DNA of 64,000 nucleotides. Source: Aestuariimicrobium ganziense (GTDB lineage Bacteria; Actinomycetota; Actinomycetes; Propionibacteriales; Propionibacteriaceae). Under the pieces are notes generated by a model. It was not told the origin of the DNA. It did no database searches and saw only the letters and a program-made list of their open reading frames with translations. Where the stretch lies: contig NZ_JACYIZ010000003.1 of assembly GCF_015352975.1 (NCBI RefSeq), forward strand, positions 372,001 to 436,000, read 5' to 3'. Position numbers and translations under genes: made by a program. Below, in pieces: positions 1 through 10,411 of the stretch. Position 1 is the stretch's first letter. Every line of letters begins with the position of its first letter.

Positions 1-1226
1 ACCAGCGCCGAGGCCTCGATCTCGCCACCCGACAAGACATTGGCCCGGATCACCGGCACCAGGAACTTCGGGATCCGGTCGGAGGTCTCGGTCGCCAGTC
101 TTGCCAGGGTGTCGCGCACCGCAGGGCTGGCGAAGCGATCGACCAGTTCATGGCGGTAGGCGTCGAGGTCGACCCCGGGAACCTCGGGCAGGGTCGGGGT
201 GGCCTCACGCTCCATGTAGCGCAGCAGGAAGTCGCGATAGATCGGCTGCTGGCAGACCTCGTGGGCGTAGCGGTGCCCGTCGAGGTGACCGAGGTAGGCG
301 AAGGCCTGGTGACTGGCGTTGAGCAGTCGCAGCTTCATCAACTCGTAGGGCAGCACGTCGTCGACCATTTGGGCGCCGACGTCCTCCCAGCGGGGCCGGC
401 CTGCCGGGAAGTGGTCCTCGATCACCCACTGGGTGAACGGCTCGCAGAACACCGGCCAGGCGTCGTCGACACCGAAGGTCTCGAGCAGCAGGGCCCGGTC
501 GTCGTCGGTGGTCATCGGGGTGATCCGGTCGACCATGGCGTTGGGGAAGGCGACGGTGCGCTCGATCCAGTCGGCCAGGTCGGAGTCGATCAGCCGGGCG
601 AAGCTCACCAAGGTCGAGCGGGCCACGTCGCCGTTGCCGGGCAGGTTGTCACACGACTGCACGGTGAACGGATTGACCCCGGCGACCCGACGCGCGGCCA
701 GGGCGGCGACGATGAAGCCGAAGGCCGTGCGTGGGGTGGCCCCGGGCACCAGATCGGCCTGGATGGAGGGGTGGTCGGCCTGGAACTTGCCGGTGACCTG
801 GTCGACCGGGTAGCCACCTTCGGTGATGGTCAGCGACACGATCCTGGTGGCCGGGTCGGCCATCCTCGCGACGACGGCTGACGGGTCGTCAGGGGCGAAC
901 AGCATCTGGGTCATCGAGCCGATCAGTCGGGGTTCGAGGCGGCCGTCGGGGTGCTTGAGCACCAGGGTGTAGAGGCAGTCCTGGCTGGTCATGGCGTCGA
1001 AGATGCGGCGGTCGTGGGGCAGCGCGGCCACGCCGCAGATGCCGAAGTCGAGGGCCTCGCCCTGGTTGAGCAGACGGTCGAGGTACATCGCCTGGTGCGC
1101 CCGGAAGAAGCCACCGACCCCGATGTGCACGATGCCCGTGGTCACCCCCGAGCGGTCGTAGTCGGGTACGGCGACGCCGGCTTCGGCGATCTGCTGCAGG
1201 GTCTGGGTGGAGGGCTGGACTGCCAT
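1..1226 (-). CDS. Mannitol 2-dehydrogenase / long-chain polyol dehydrogenase (partial, 3' end outside window)
   Basis: NAD-dependent oxidation of mannitol to fructose, or of a related hexonate/hexuronate. About 408 residues are present; the family is about 490 long, so the C-terminus lies beyond base 1. The N-terminal Rossmann segment has GVGGFFRAHQ near residue 35. The family signature NAMVDRITPMT is near residue 230, and the catalytic cluster KLRLLNASHQ is near 296-305, matching the Lys/Asn/His triad of Pseudomonas mannitol 2-dehydrogenase. The ATG is preceded by an AGGAG-type Shine-Dalgarno. An 81-bp inverted repeat lies just upstream. Substrate (mannitol, fructuronate or tagaturonate) cannot be settled from sequence alone; mannitol is the best guess. 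Confidence 0.85.
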   Translation of the reverse strand, partial: MAVQPSTQTLQQIAEAGVAVPDYDRSGVTTGIVHIGVGGFFRAHQAMYLDRLLNQGEALDFGICGVAALPHDRRIFDAMTSQDCLYTLVLKHPDGRLEPRLIGSMTQMLFAPDDPSAVVARMADPATRIVSLTITEGGYPVDQVTGKFQADHPSIQADLVPGATPRTAFGFIVAALAARRVAGVNPFTVQSCDNLPGNGDVARSTLVSFARLIDSDLADWIERTVAFPNAMVDRITPMTTDDDRALLLETFGVDDAWPVFCEPFTQWVIEDHFPAGRPRWEDVGAQMVDDVLPYELMKLRLLNASHQAFAYLGHLDGHRYAHEVCQQPIYRDFLLRYMEREATPTLPEVPGVDLDAYRHELVDRFASPAVRDTLARLATETSDRIPKFLVPVIRANVLSGGEIEASAL

Positions 1227-1271
1227 GGCTGCTCCTGTCGTCAGTCCCACGCTACGCAGCCCGTGGGGTGC

Positions 1272-1352
1272 CGTGTCCGAAACCCGGCAGAGGTTTGCCC
1301 ACGACGGCCTTCAGGGTGCCTGGGCGCGAACTTCTGCCGGGTTTCGGACACG
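1272..1352. repeat. 81-bp intergenic inverted-repeat element, copy 1
   Basis: The left arm TGTCCGAAACCCGGCAGAGG and right arm CTTCTGCCGGGTTTCGGACA are near-perfect complements of about 23 nt, separated by about 32 nt. It sits upstream of the mannitol dehydrogenase start and downstream of the cydC stop. Same family as the seven other copies listed in this window. Confidence 0.85.
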
Positions 1353-1458
1353 GCTGGGTGGTGGCGGGGTGGCGGTTGGGTGGTGGCTGGTGGCGCGGCC
1401 GGTGGTGGCTCGAACGGCACTGCCTCCCGGTCGGCTCGACGAAGGACCGGGTGGGCGC

Positions 1459-3045
1459 TCAGCCGAGCCGGACCACCTGGGTGCACTGGGCCATCACGTC
1501 GGCGTCGTGGGTGATCACCAGCACCGGCCGGTCCTCGACGGCCCGCCACAGGTCGGTCATCAGCGCGTGCGCGGTCTCGTGGTCGAGGTGCTCGGTGGGC
1601 TCGTCCAGGATCAGCAGGTCTCGCTCGTCCACCAGCACCCGGGCCAGCGCGATCCGGCGCGCCTCGCCGCCCGAGACGGTGCTGCCGCGCTCGCCCACCA
1701 GCCTGTCGAGAGGGAAGTCGAGCCCGGCGCGGCCCAGGGCGTCGCTGATCTGTTCGTCCGTGGCGTCGCGACGTCCGACCCGCACGTTCTCGGCCACCGT
1801 GGTGGCGAACAGGTGCGCATCCTGGGCGAGGTAGCCGATCCGCCCGGTCGAGCTCACCTCGCCCGACCAAGCCGGGATCATGCCCATCACCGTGGCCGCG
1901 ATCGTGGTCTTGCCGATCCCCGAGGGCCCGACCAGCGCCACCCGCTGACCAGGCTGGACGCTGAGCGAGAAGTCACGAAGCACCGGTTCGGGCTCACCCG
2001 GCCAGCCCACGGTGACCTCGTCGAGCACCAGCCCCGGGGAGTCCGACGGCACCTGCTCGACGTCGCCGCGACCGACCGGCTCGGCGTCCAGCACGGCCGC
2101 CAACCGGGTCAGCGCCGACCCGGCCCGGGTGAAGGTCTGCGCACTCTGGGTGAAGGTCGAGAACACCTCGTGCAACGCCAGCGGGGTGAGCACCAGCACC
2201 GCCAACAGCCTCGGCTTCAGCTCGCCCGCGGCCACCGCGTGCCCGCCGATCCACAGTGCCGCCACCACCGCGATGCCGGCGGCAACGATTTGACCCGCGG
2301 TGGCCAGCCCCCGTGCCCAGGACGAGCGGGCCTCGATCCGGCGCAACTCCTCGTCCACGGTCAGCAACCGGGTCAGGGCCGCACGGTCGGCGCCGAACGC
2401 AACCAGGTCCTGCGCGGCCCGCGAGGTCTGGTGCACCTCGTCGGCCAGACGCCCACGGGTGGGCACCGCGGCGGCGTCCATCTGCAGACTGAGACGCTGG
2501 GTCAGCCAGGGCAGCAGCACCCCGGCCAGCAAGGCGCTGCCGAACAGCACGGCCGCCGATCCCGGAGAGAACCGCCCGATCATCACGGTCGTCCCGACGA
2601 TCACCAACGAGGCGGCGCTGAACGGCACCACCACCCGCACCACCAGGTCCTGGATGGCGGTGGCGTCGGCCACCACCCGGGTGAGCAGGTCTCCGCGACG
2701 CCGTCCCAGCAGGGTGGTGCGGCTCAGTGAGTCATAGGTGCGAAGCCGCAATGCGGCCTGCATGCGCAGAGCCAGGTCGTGACCGACCAGCCGTTCGATG
2801 TAGCGCAGCACCCCGCGCGAGATGCCGAAGAACCGCACCCCCACTGCTGCCGCCTGCAGGTACAGCACCGGCGGCATCTCGGCGGCGCGCGACAGCAGCC
2901 AGGCCGACAGTCCCATCAGTGCGACCGAGGCTCCGGACGCACCGGCCGCCAGCAGGATCGAGGCCGCCAGCCGCCATCGTCCACGCTCGACGGCGTCGAG
3001 CAACTGGCGCATCAGGGTGCGGGTCGGCGACAACGTGCGGTTCAC
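1459..3045 (-). CDS. cydC: Thiol reductant ABC exporter subunit CydC
   Basis: Half of the heterodimeric CydDC ABC exporter, which moves cysteine/glutathione-type thiols across the membrane and is needed for cytochrome bd assembly. 528 residues: six-helix membrane domain (about 20-310), then the ATPase domain with Walker A GPSGIGKTT near 371, signature VSGGEARR near 455 and Walker B LLILDEPTEHLD near 478. GTG start, overlapping the cydD stop by 4 nt, so translationally coupled as the last gene of cydABDC. Both CydC and CydD keep a catalytic Glu after Walker B. M. tuberculosis (Rv1623c-Rv1620c) has the same gene order. Confidence 0.95.
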   Translation of the reverse strand: MNRTLSPTRTLMRQLLDAVERGRWRLAASILLAAGASGASVALMGLSAWLLSRAAEMPPVLYLQAAAVGVRFFGISRGVLRYIERLVGHDLALRMQAALRLRTYDSLSRTTLLGRRRGDLLTRVVADATAIQDLVVRVVVPFSAASLVIVGTTVMIGRFSPGSAAVLFGSALLAGVLLPWLTQRLSLQMDAAAVPTRGRLADEVHQTSRAAQDLVAFGADRAALTRLLTVDEELRRIEARSSWARGLATAGQIVAAGIAVVAALWIGGHAVAAGELKPRLLAVLVLTPLALHEVFSTFTQSAQTFTRAGSALTRLAAVLDAEPVGRGDVEQVPSDSPGLVLDEVTVGWPGEPEPVLRDFSLSVQPGQRVALVGPSGIGKTTIAATVMGMIPAWSGEVSSTGRIGYLAQDAHLFATTVAENVRVGRRDATDEQISDALGRAGLDFPLDRLVGERGSTVSGGEARRIALARVLVDERDLLILDEPTEHLDHETAHALMTDLWRAVEDRPVLVITHDADVMAQCTQVVRLG

Positions 3046-4682
3046 CGGGCCACCGCCTCGAGCTCGACCACCCGATCGGCCAGCGCCAAGGCGGCAGGAC
3101 GATGGGTGACGATCAGTGCCCCCGCCCCGGTCGCCCGCACCGCTTCGAGCACCGTCGCCTCGCTGTCGGCGTCCAGTCCGGCCGTCGGTTCGTCGAGGAC
3201 GAGCAGCCGAGCCCCCCGCCGCAGCCGCAGCAGCGCGCGGGCCAGCGCGACCCGGCGCAACTGCCCGGCCGAGAGTCCCTCGCCATCGTCGCCGACGGTC
3301 TGGTGGGCGCTGAAGTCGGCGCCAACCTCGGTGAGCACCTGCTCGACCTCGTCGATCCCGGCCTCGGGTGCGGCCAGCCGCACGTTGTCGGCGACGCTGC
3401 CCGGCACCAGCCCTGGCAACTGCGGCACGAACGCCAGCTGTTCACGCCAGGACGCCGGGTCGAGGCTGCCGCGGTCGAGCGCGCCGGCCTCGTCAGACTC
3501 GACGACGAGGCGACCGACCGTGGGCTGTTCGAAGCCCATCAGCAACCGCAGCGCGGTGGTCTTGCCGGCGCCGGAGGCTCCCGAGAGGGCGACCATCTCG
3601 CCGGGGTGCAGGGTCAGGTCGAGCGGTTCCAGGGACGCCCGGTCAGCGCCGGGGTGGGTGAATCCCGCACCCTCGAACCGCACCCGCGACGTGGCCAGGT
3701 TGGGCGCTGGCAAGGTGCCGTCCGGCTCGTCGCCGGCGGCATCGATGATCGCGAACGCGGCGTCGGCGGCAGCCACTCCGTCGGCGGAGTCGTGGTAGTG
3801 CACGCCGACCTGACGCACCGGCAGGAACGCGTCCGGGGCCAGGATCAGCACGAACAGCGCGGTGGTGAAGTCGACGTGTCCGAACACCAACCGGAAGCCC
3901 ACGGTCACCGCCACCACCGCCACCGAGAGGGTGGCCAGCAGTTCCAGCACGAACGCCGACAGGAACGACACGTAGAGCACCCGCATGGTCTCTCGGCGAT
4001 TGGCGTCCTCGGTGATCGCCACCCCCTTGGCCTGGGCGCGGGCTCGTCCGAACGCCTGCAGGGTGGGCAGCCCTTCGACCAGGTCGGCGAAGTGGTTGGC
4101 CAGCCGGTCGAGCACGGCGAACCGGCGGGCGGTGGCCTTGGCGGTCGTCCAGCCGACCAGGGCCATGAACACCGGGATCAGTGGCAGCGTGAACGCCACG
4201 ATCAGCGCCGACTGCCAGTCCGCCCACAGAATCGCCCCGCCGACCAGGAACGGGACGACCAGCGCCAGTGCCAACTGCGGCAGGTACTTCGAGAAGTAGC
4301 CGTCGAGGTCGTCCAGCCCGCTGGTGACCACGGTGACCAGGGTCGAGGCCGAGGCCCGGTCGCCGGTGGGGCGCCGCAAGCGGGCGGCCATCACCTCGCG
4401 GCGCAGTTGGCTCTTGACCGCGGCCGAGGCGCGGTGGGCCAGCACCGACTGCAGCCAGGCCAGCAGCCCACGGGCGGCGAACACCGCCAGCAGTAGGGCA
4501 CCTGCGGTCCACAGGCCATCGGTCGAACGGGTCTCGAAGACCCCCACGACCGAACGCGACAACAGCCATGCCTGGCCGATGACCAGCATGGCTGTTGCGG
4601 CGCCGACCGCCACCCCGGCGGCCAGGAAGACCCTGGTCGCGCGGGCGCGGCGGAGCAGGCGGGGATGAACCGGGCCTGCCAA
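3042..4682 (-). CDS. cydD: Thiol reductant ABC exporter subunit CydD
   Basis: Partner of CydC in the thiol exporter. 546 residues: N-terminal membrane domain, and an ATPase domain with Walker A GASGAGKTT near 364, signature LSAGQLRR near 470 and Walker B LLVLDEPTAGLD near 494. The start appears to be TTG, 4 nt after the cydB stop; no ATG or GTG sits at a reasonable place nearby, and translation is probably coupled to cydB. The 3' end overlaps cydC by 4 nt. Confidence 0.94.
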   Translation of the reverse strand: MAGPVHPRLLRRARATRVFLAAGVAVGAATAMLVIGQAWLLSRSVVGVFETRSTDGLWTAGALLLAVFAARGLLAWLQSVLAHRASAAVKSQLRREVMAARLRRPTGDRASASTLVTVVTSGLDDLDGYFSKYLPQLALALVVPFLVGGAILWADWQSALIVAFTLPLIPVFMALVGWTTAKATARRFAVLDRLANHFADLVEGLPTLQAFGRARAQAKGVAITEDANRRETMRVLYVSFLSAFVLELLATLSVAVVAVTVGFRLVFGHVDFTTALFVLILAPDAFLPVRQVGVHYHDSADGVAAADAAFAIIDAAGDEPDGTLPAPNLATSRVRFEGAGFTHPGADRASLEPLDLTLHPGEMVALSGASGAGKTTALRLLMGFEQPTVGRLVVESDEAGALDRGSLDPASWREQLAFVPQLPGLVPGSVADNVRLAAPEAGIDEVEQVLTEVGADFSAHQTVGDDGEGLSAGQLRRVALARALLRLRRGARLLVLDEPTAGLDADSEATVLEAVRATGAGALIVTHRPAALALADRVVELEAVAR

Positions 4683-4686
4683 GGGC

Positions 4687-5778
<1,092 letters not shown>

Positions 5779-5785
5779 CTCGTCC

Positions 5786-7273
5786 TCAGTACGCGAAGGA
5801 CAAGGGCGCGTCCTCGTCCTCGATGACCTCGACGGGGGCCACGTCCGGCAGGCCCATCTTCAGGTACTTCATGAACAGCCCCACCTCGACCACGGCGAGA
5901 GCGCCGTAGACGACGGTGTAGAGGATCATCGAGAACCACACCTCACCGGCCGAGACCGACGGGGACGCGGCGGTCCAGGTCGGCATGACGCCGGCCACGA
6001 TCCAGGGCTGGCGGCCCATCTCGGCGAAGATCCAGCCGAAGCTGTTGGCCAGCAGCGGCAGGAACGGCAGGGCGCCCATCGCCATCATCCACAGCCTGCT
6101 GGGACCAGGGGTGCGGCCCTTGCGGGTGGCCCACAGGATCCAGGCGCCGATGGCCATGCCGACGAAGCCCAGGCCCATCATGATCCGGAAGGTCCAGTAG
6201 GCGACCGGCACGTTCGGGACGACGTTGGTCGGCAACTGCTTCAGTTCCTGGGCGAAGGTCTTCTGCAGGTCGGTCTGCGAGCCGTCGTTGCGCAGGAAGC
6301 CCTGCTGGTCGTACTGCTCCTTGAGGTCGTTGATGCCCTGCACCTCGCCGCCCCACTCACCGGTGGCCAGGAAGCCCAGCAGGCCGGGGACGGTGATGAT
6401 GTGGGTGGCTTCGGTGCCCTCCATGTTGCCGATGGTCAGCACGGAGAAGTCGGAGCCGTCGGAGGTGTTGTAGTGCGCCTCGGCGGCAGCCATCTTCATC
6501 GGCTGCACCTCGGTCATGATCTTGGACTGGAAGTCGCCGGAGATGATCACGACCACGCTCGCGACCAGCAGCACCCAGGCGCCGAAGCGGGCGGCCCAGC
6601 GCCACGTGGCAGCATCGCCCTTGCCCGAGGTGTCGGTCTCGTCGTGTCCGTTGAGGCGGGCGAGGTGCCAGCCGGCGATCGCGGCGACCAGGCCGCCGGC
6701 GACCATGTACGACGCCGAGATCTGGTGCGGGAAGGTGGCCAGGAAGACCGGGTTGCCGAGCACGGCACCGAAGTCGGTGAGCTCGGCTCGTCCGTTGCGG
6801 AAGGTGGCTCCGACCGGGTTCTGCATCCACGAGTTGGCGGCCAGGATGAACACCGCCGACAGCACGGTGCCGATCGCGGCGGCGTAGATGGTCATCAGGT
6901 GGAGCTTCTTGGGCAGGCGGTCCCAGCCGAAGATCCACAGCCCCAGAAAGGTGGACTCGAGGAAGAAGGCGAGCAGTGCCTCGAGCGCAAGCGGCGCACC
7001 GAAGACGTCTCCGACGAAGCGGGAGTACTCAGACCAGTTCATGCCGAACTGGAACTCCTGCACGATGCCTGTCACCACGCCGATGGCGAAGTTGATCAGG
7101 AACAACTTCCCGTAGAACTTGGTCAATCGCAGGTAGCGATCGTTGCCGGTCCTGTACCAGATCGTCTGCAGCACGGCCACGAGCATCGACAACGCGATGG
7201 TGATCGGCACGAAGAAGAAGTGGTAGACCGTCGTGATACCGAATTGCCATCTGGCAATCACTTGGGCGTCCAT
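5786..7273 (-). CDS. cydA: Cytochrome bd quinol oxidase subunit I
   Basis: Carries the haem b558, b595 and d sites and oxidises menaquinol without pumping protons. 495 residues. The N-terminal YHFFFVP supplies the high-spin haem histidine (about His18). ALEALLAFFLESTFLG (about 95-110) holds the conserved glutamates of the proton path, and GRQPWIV near residue 395 is the quinol-site motif. First gene of cydABDC. The minus-strand -10 TACCCT ends 7 nt before the ATG, so the mRNA is probably leaderless. It diverges from a BlaI-type repressor over 58 bp. Confidence 0.97.
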   Translation of the reverse strand: MDAQVIARWQFGITTVYHFFFVPITIALSMLVAVLQTIWYRTGNDRYLRLTKFYGKLFLINFAIGVVTGIVQEFQFGMNWSEYSRFVGDVFGAPLALEALLAFFLESTFLGLWIFGWDRLPKKLHLMTIYAAAIGTVLSAVFILAANSWMQNPVGATFRNGRAELTDFGAVLGNPVFLATFPHQISASYMVAGGLVAAIAGWHLARLNGHDETDTSGKGDAATWRWAARFGAWVLLVASVVVIISGDFQSKIMTEVQPMKMAAAEAHYNTSDGSDFSVLTIGNMEGTEATHIITVPGLLGFLATGEWGGEVQGINDLKEQYDQQGFLRNDGSQTDLQKTFAQELKQLPTNVVPNVPVAYWTFRIMMGLGFVGMAIGAWILWATRKGRTPGPSRLWMMAMGALPFLPLLANSFGWIFAEMGRQPWIVAGVMPTWTAASPSVSAGEVWFSMILYTVVYGALAVVEVGLFMKYLKMGLPDVAPVEVIEDEDAPLSFAY

Positions 7274-7331
7274 GCTGGGCAGGGTAACAGTCCCCCCACT
7301 GGGGTGGACGCCGGGGGCTTACTATTGTGCC
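7274..7331. promoter_or_regulatory. Divergent promoter region between cydA and the BlaI-type repressor
   Basis: Two leaderless-type promoters are packed into 58 bp. On the minus strand TACCCT (7286-7281) precedes cydA by 7 nt. On the plus strand TACTAT (7320-7325) precedes the repressor ATG by 6 nt. The repressor's -10 lies in TTACTATTGTG, which resembles a half-site for BlaI/MecI-type proteins (TACA/TGTA and TACTA-like halves). Operator role is inferred. Confidence 0.6.
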
Positions 7332-7700
7332 ATGTCAGCGCTGGGAGGGCTCGAGCAGCGGGTGATGGAGGAGTTGTGGGCCAGCACCAAGGCACTGCCC
7401 GGGCGTGAGGTGCACGCCGCCCTGACCCAGGATCGTGCGCTGGCCTACACCACGGTGATGACGGTGCTCGACCGGCTGGTCGGCAAGGGTCTGGTCGATA
7501 GGAACCGGGTCGGACGGGCCTGGGACTACCGCGCGGTGCACAGCCGGGCCGAGCTGGTCGCTGACGAGATCGCCCGCCTGCTGGGTGCCTGTGGCACGGA
7601 GCAGAACTTGGTGCTGGGGGAGTTGGTCGATCGCCTCGATGGGCCCCAGTTGCGTCACCTGGCGCGGTTGCTGGCCGCCAAGGGTGTGCCGGAGGACTGA
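7332..7700 (+). CDS. BlaI/MecI/CopY-family transcriptional repressor
   Basis: 122 residues, the usual length for this family. The N-terminal winged helix (LGGLEQRVMEELW to about residue 75, with AYTTVMTVLDRLVGKGLV as the recognition region) is followed by a short C-terminal dimerisation helix region. ATG chosen because it follows a -10 at leaderless spacing and aligns with the family start; a longer frame reaches back through the promoter. No BlaR-type sensor protease lies next to it. It is divergent from cydABDC, so control of the bd oxidase is a reasonable inference. M. tuberculosis BlaI is reported to control respiration-related (ATP synthase) genes as well as blaC. Confidence 0.88.
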   Translation: MSALGGLEQRVMEELWASTKALPGREVHAALTQDRALAYTTVMTVLDRLVGKGLVDRNRVGRAWDYRAVHSRAELVADEIARLLGACGTEQNLVLGELVDRLDGPQLRHLARLLAAKGVPED

Positions 7701-7875
7701 CGGCCCTTTGTCTCCGGCGGCGATCCCTGGCCGACACCTGGTGTCGTGGGGCCCGGTTCGCTGGTGCCTTGTTCCTCGTGCCGTGTCGGCGCCGTCGTGC
7801 GCCCGTGCCGTGGAGCCACCGGCCCCGTGACCTCCGGTGCTCTGTGCCCTCGCCACCACCGTGCCCGCTCACCCC

Positions 7876-7952
7876 TGTCCGGAACCCGGCAGAACTTCGC
7901 CGCCGGGTGCCCTCAACGCCCCCAGCCATCAACTTCTGCCGGGTTGCGGACA
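7876..7952. repeat. 81-bp intergenic inverted-repeat element, copy 2
   Basis: Arms TGTCCGGAACCCGGCAGAAC and AACTTCTGCCGGGTTGCGGA. The loop (GGGTGCCCTCAACGCCCCC) is clearly similar to that of copy 8, showing that the copies are related beyond the arms. The 292-bp gap 7701-7992 holds nothing else recognisable. Confidence 0.85.
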
Positions 7953-7992
7953 TTCGGATGCCCCGTTCCCACCCGCGAGGCAGGATCGAGGC

Positions 7993-8532
7993 ATGACATC
8001 GCACCTGCCGCCGCCTCCGCCAGACACCAAGGACTGGTCGTGGGTGGTCGATCGGGGCTGCTCCGACTGCGGATTCCAGCCCGAGAAACCGTTCGGCGAC
8101 CTGGTGCCCGAGTTCGCCGCTGCGACCCGGGCCATCATCGAGCGGCTCGGCGATTTCGACGCCCGTGATCGTCCTGATCGCGAGACCTGGTCACCCACCG
8201 AGTACGCCGCCCACGTGCGTGACGTGCACCTGGTGATGAACAGCCGGCTCGAACTGATCCACGAGGGGCAGGGTGAGCCCGTCCACTTCCAGGACTGGGA
8301 CCAGAATGAGGCGGCGATCGAGGGCGACTACGTCGACATGAGCCCGCAGTTGGTGGCGACCTCGCTGCGCGACACCCTGCGGTGGTCGGTCGGCAAGTGG
8401 TCGGGGGTGCCCGATCGTGAGTTGCGCTGGGAGGGCCGGCGAAGCGACGGGGTGACCTTCACGGTCGAGACCCTGTGCCGCTACCTGACCCACGACACCG
8501 TCCATCACGCCTGGGACATTCGTCGCCGCTGA
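7993..8532 (+). CDS. DinB-like / mycothiol-dependent maleylpyruvate isomerase-like protein
   Basis: 179 residues. Four-helix-bundle DinB-type protein: central WSPTEYAAHVRDVHLVMNSR (about 64-83) and C-terminal RYLTHDTVHHAWDI (about 164-177) provide the three-histidine metal-binding pattern (AAHVRD..., HDTVHH). Actinobacterial members act as thiol (mycothiol or bacillithiol) transferases or isomerases; the substrate is unknown. ATG chosen at 7993 because the longer frame runs into the repeat upstream. Confidence 0.75.
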   Translation: MTSHLPPPPPDTKDWSWVVDRGCSDCGFQPEKPFGDLVPEFAAATRAIIERLGDFDARDRPDRETWSPTEYAAHVRDVHLVMNSRLELIHEGQGEPVHFQDWDQNEAAIEGDYVDMSPQLVATSLRDTLRWSVGKWSGVPDRELRWEGRRSDGVTFTVETLCRYLTHDTVHHAWDIRRR

Positions 8533-8637
8533 GTCCCTCACCTTGAGCGGGTGATGTGGACAGCCGCCGCGAGCGATCGGGCCCAGCCTCGTCCGGCACC
8601 CTCGCATGCCTGCGCGTCGAGTGGAAGAGTTGGGTGC

Positions 8638-10206
8638 GTGACGCAGACATCCTCTTTCGTCGAGGTCAAGGACATCTGGAGCCCCGAGACCATCGAGCAC
8701 CACGAAGGGGGCTTGGAGCGTCCTCGGATCGCGATCGCCGGTATCGCCATCGAGTCGAGCACCTTCTCGGCGCACCGCTCCGGGCCTGAAGCATTCACTC
8801 TGTGGCGTGGGGAGGACCTGGTGAGTGGGCTGAACCCCTTCCTCGCTCCCGGCAAGCCTTACCGTGAAGCGGCGGAGTGGATCCCGGTGCTCAAGGGCCG
8901 CTCGTTGCCCGGCGGCACCGTGCTGCGCGACACCTACGAGTCGATGGTGGACGAGATCCTCACCGGCCTCGAGGCCGCGCTGCCGCTGGATGCGATCTGG
9001 TACGACATTCACGGCGCAATGAGCGTAGAGGGCCTCACCGACGCCGAGGGCGACCTGATCACCCGGATCCGCGAAGTGGTCGGTGACGAGGTCTACATCG
9101 GTGCGTCGATGGACCTTCACGGCAACGTCTCCCGGGTGCTCGCCACCCAGCTCGACGCCCTCACCTGCTACCGGATGGCACCGCACGAGGACGCCCCCAA
9201 CACCCGGATGCGGTTCGTCCACGACCTGCTCACCCGACTGCATGGTCCGCACGGGGCCGACGGCGAGGCCCGACGGCCGTGGAAGGCTTGGGTGCAGGTG
9301 CCGGTGCTGCTGCCCGGTGAGAAGACCTCGACCAGGCTCGAGCCGGCGGCCTCGCTCTACCAGGAGCTGCCCGTGATCCAGGCGATGGACGGTGTGATCG
9401 ACGCCTCGTACTGGATCGGCTACGCCTGGGCCGATGAACCCCGTTGCCAGGCGGCAGTCGTGGTCTACGGTGACGACCCGGACCTGTGCCGCGCGCAGGC
9501 CGATCGGGTGGCCAACCTGATCTGGGACCGCCACGACGAGTTCCAGTTCGTCGCCCCTGATGCGCCCTTGGACGAGTGCTTGGCGCGGGCGATCGCGCCC
9601 GGGGCGAAGCGGCCCTACCTGATCTCGGACTCGGGCGACAACCCCACCGCGGGCGGCTCGGGCGACGTCACCTGGGCGGTGCACCAGCTACTGCAGCACC
9701 CGGTGCGCACCTCGGGCCTGACCGTGATCCACGCGTCGATGTTCGACCCGGCCGCTGTCGCTGCCTGCGTCGAGGCCGGGGTCGGCGGCAGGGTCTCGAT
9801 CGACGTCGGGGCGACCGTCGACGACACCACTGCCGGACCGGTGCACCTCGACGGCACGGTCTTCTCGATCACCCCGGACGACCCGACCGCCGGCATCGTC
9901 GTGGTGGTCAAGGTCGACGGGTTGCACCTGATCGTCACCGAACGTCGCAAGCCCTACCACCATCTGCGCGACTTCACCGACCTCGGGCTCGACCCGGTGA
10001 CCGCCGACATCATCCTGGTCAAGATCGGCTACCTCGAACCGGAGCTGTACGACCTGGCCGCCGACTGGATGCTGGCGCTCACCCCGGGTGGGGTCGACCA
10101 GGACCTGATCAGGCTCGGCCACCACCGGATCGATCGTCCGATGTATCCCTTCGACGCCGACATGGAACGGCCGGTGCTGCGCTCGGTGTTGTTGCGCGGA
10201 CGCTGA
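8638..10206 (+). CDS. M81-family metallopeptidase (microcystinase/MlrC-like)
   Basis: 522 residues from a GTG start preceded by a GGAAGAG Shine-Dalgarno-like stretch. The N-terminal DUF1485 domain (about 25-320) shows RPRIAIAGIAIESSTFS, IWYDIHGAMSVEGLTDAEGD, SMDLHGNVS and CYRMAPHEDAPNT, the Asp/His positions thought to hold the metal. The C-terminal MlrC domain (about 330-510) begins with ISDSGDNPTAGGSGDVT. MlrC degrades linear peptides from microcystin; relatives in soil bacteria have unknown natural substrates. Stands alone. Confidence 0.85.
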   Translation: MTQTSSFVEVKDIWSPETIEHHEGGLERPRIAIAGIAIESSTFSAHRSGPEAFTLWRGEDLVSGLNPFLAPGKPYREAAEWIPVLKGRSLPGGTVLRDTYESMVDEILTGLEAALPLDAIWYDIHGAMSVEGLTDAEGDLITRIREVVGDEVYIGASMDLHGNVSRVLATQLDALTCYRMAPHEDAPNTRMRFVHDLLTRLHGPHGADGEARRPWKAWVQVPVLLPGEKTSTRLEPAASLYQELPVIQAMDGVIDASYWIGYAWADEPRCQAAVVVYGDDPDLCRAQADRVANLIWDRHDEFQFVAPDAPLDECLARAIAPGAKRPYLISDSGDNPTAGGSGDVTWAVHQLLQHPVRTSGLTVIHASMFDPAAVAACVEAGVGGRVSIDVGATVDDTTAGPVHLDGTVFSITPDDPTAGIVVVVKVDGLHLIVTERRKPYHHLRDFTDLGLDPVTADIILVKIGYLEPELYDLAADWMLALTPGGVDQDLIRLGHHRIDRPMYPFDADMERPVLRSVLLRGR

Positions 10207-10274
10207 TCGGGGCTCCCTGGGGCCGGTGGGGCATCCCCTGGCCCTCCGCACTGGCGGCCGGGCCGACGCAGTGT

Positions 10275-10350
10275 TGTCCTCGAACCGGCAGAAGTTGGGG
10301 ACTGCCGGCCTTCGAGGCGCCGCTGTCCACAGTCCTGCCGGGTTCTGGAC
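10275..10350. repeat. Intergenic inverted-repeat element, copy 3 (divergent)
   Basis: Arms TGTCCTCGAACCGGCAGAAG and TCCTGCCGGGTTCTGGACC. Most degraded of the eight copies: both arms carry substitutions, and the inner right arm has lost the AACTT. The loop shares GGCCTTCGAGG with the GGCCTTCAGGG of copy 1. Confidence 0.7.
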
Positions 10351-10411
10351 CGCCGTCCACAGCTCCCGAAGAACTTGGCGCGAACGGGCCCTCGCGACCC
10401 ATGAGTAGGGC

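Noticed and set aside
8551..8637. Upstream start for the M81 peptidase at 8551
   Set aside because: The extra 29 residues have no family similarity, and the GTG at 8638 has a ribosome-binding-site-like GGAAGAG.
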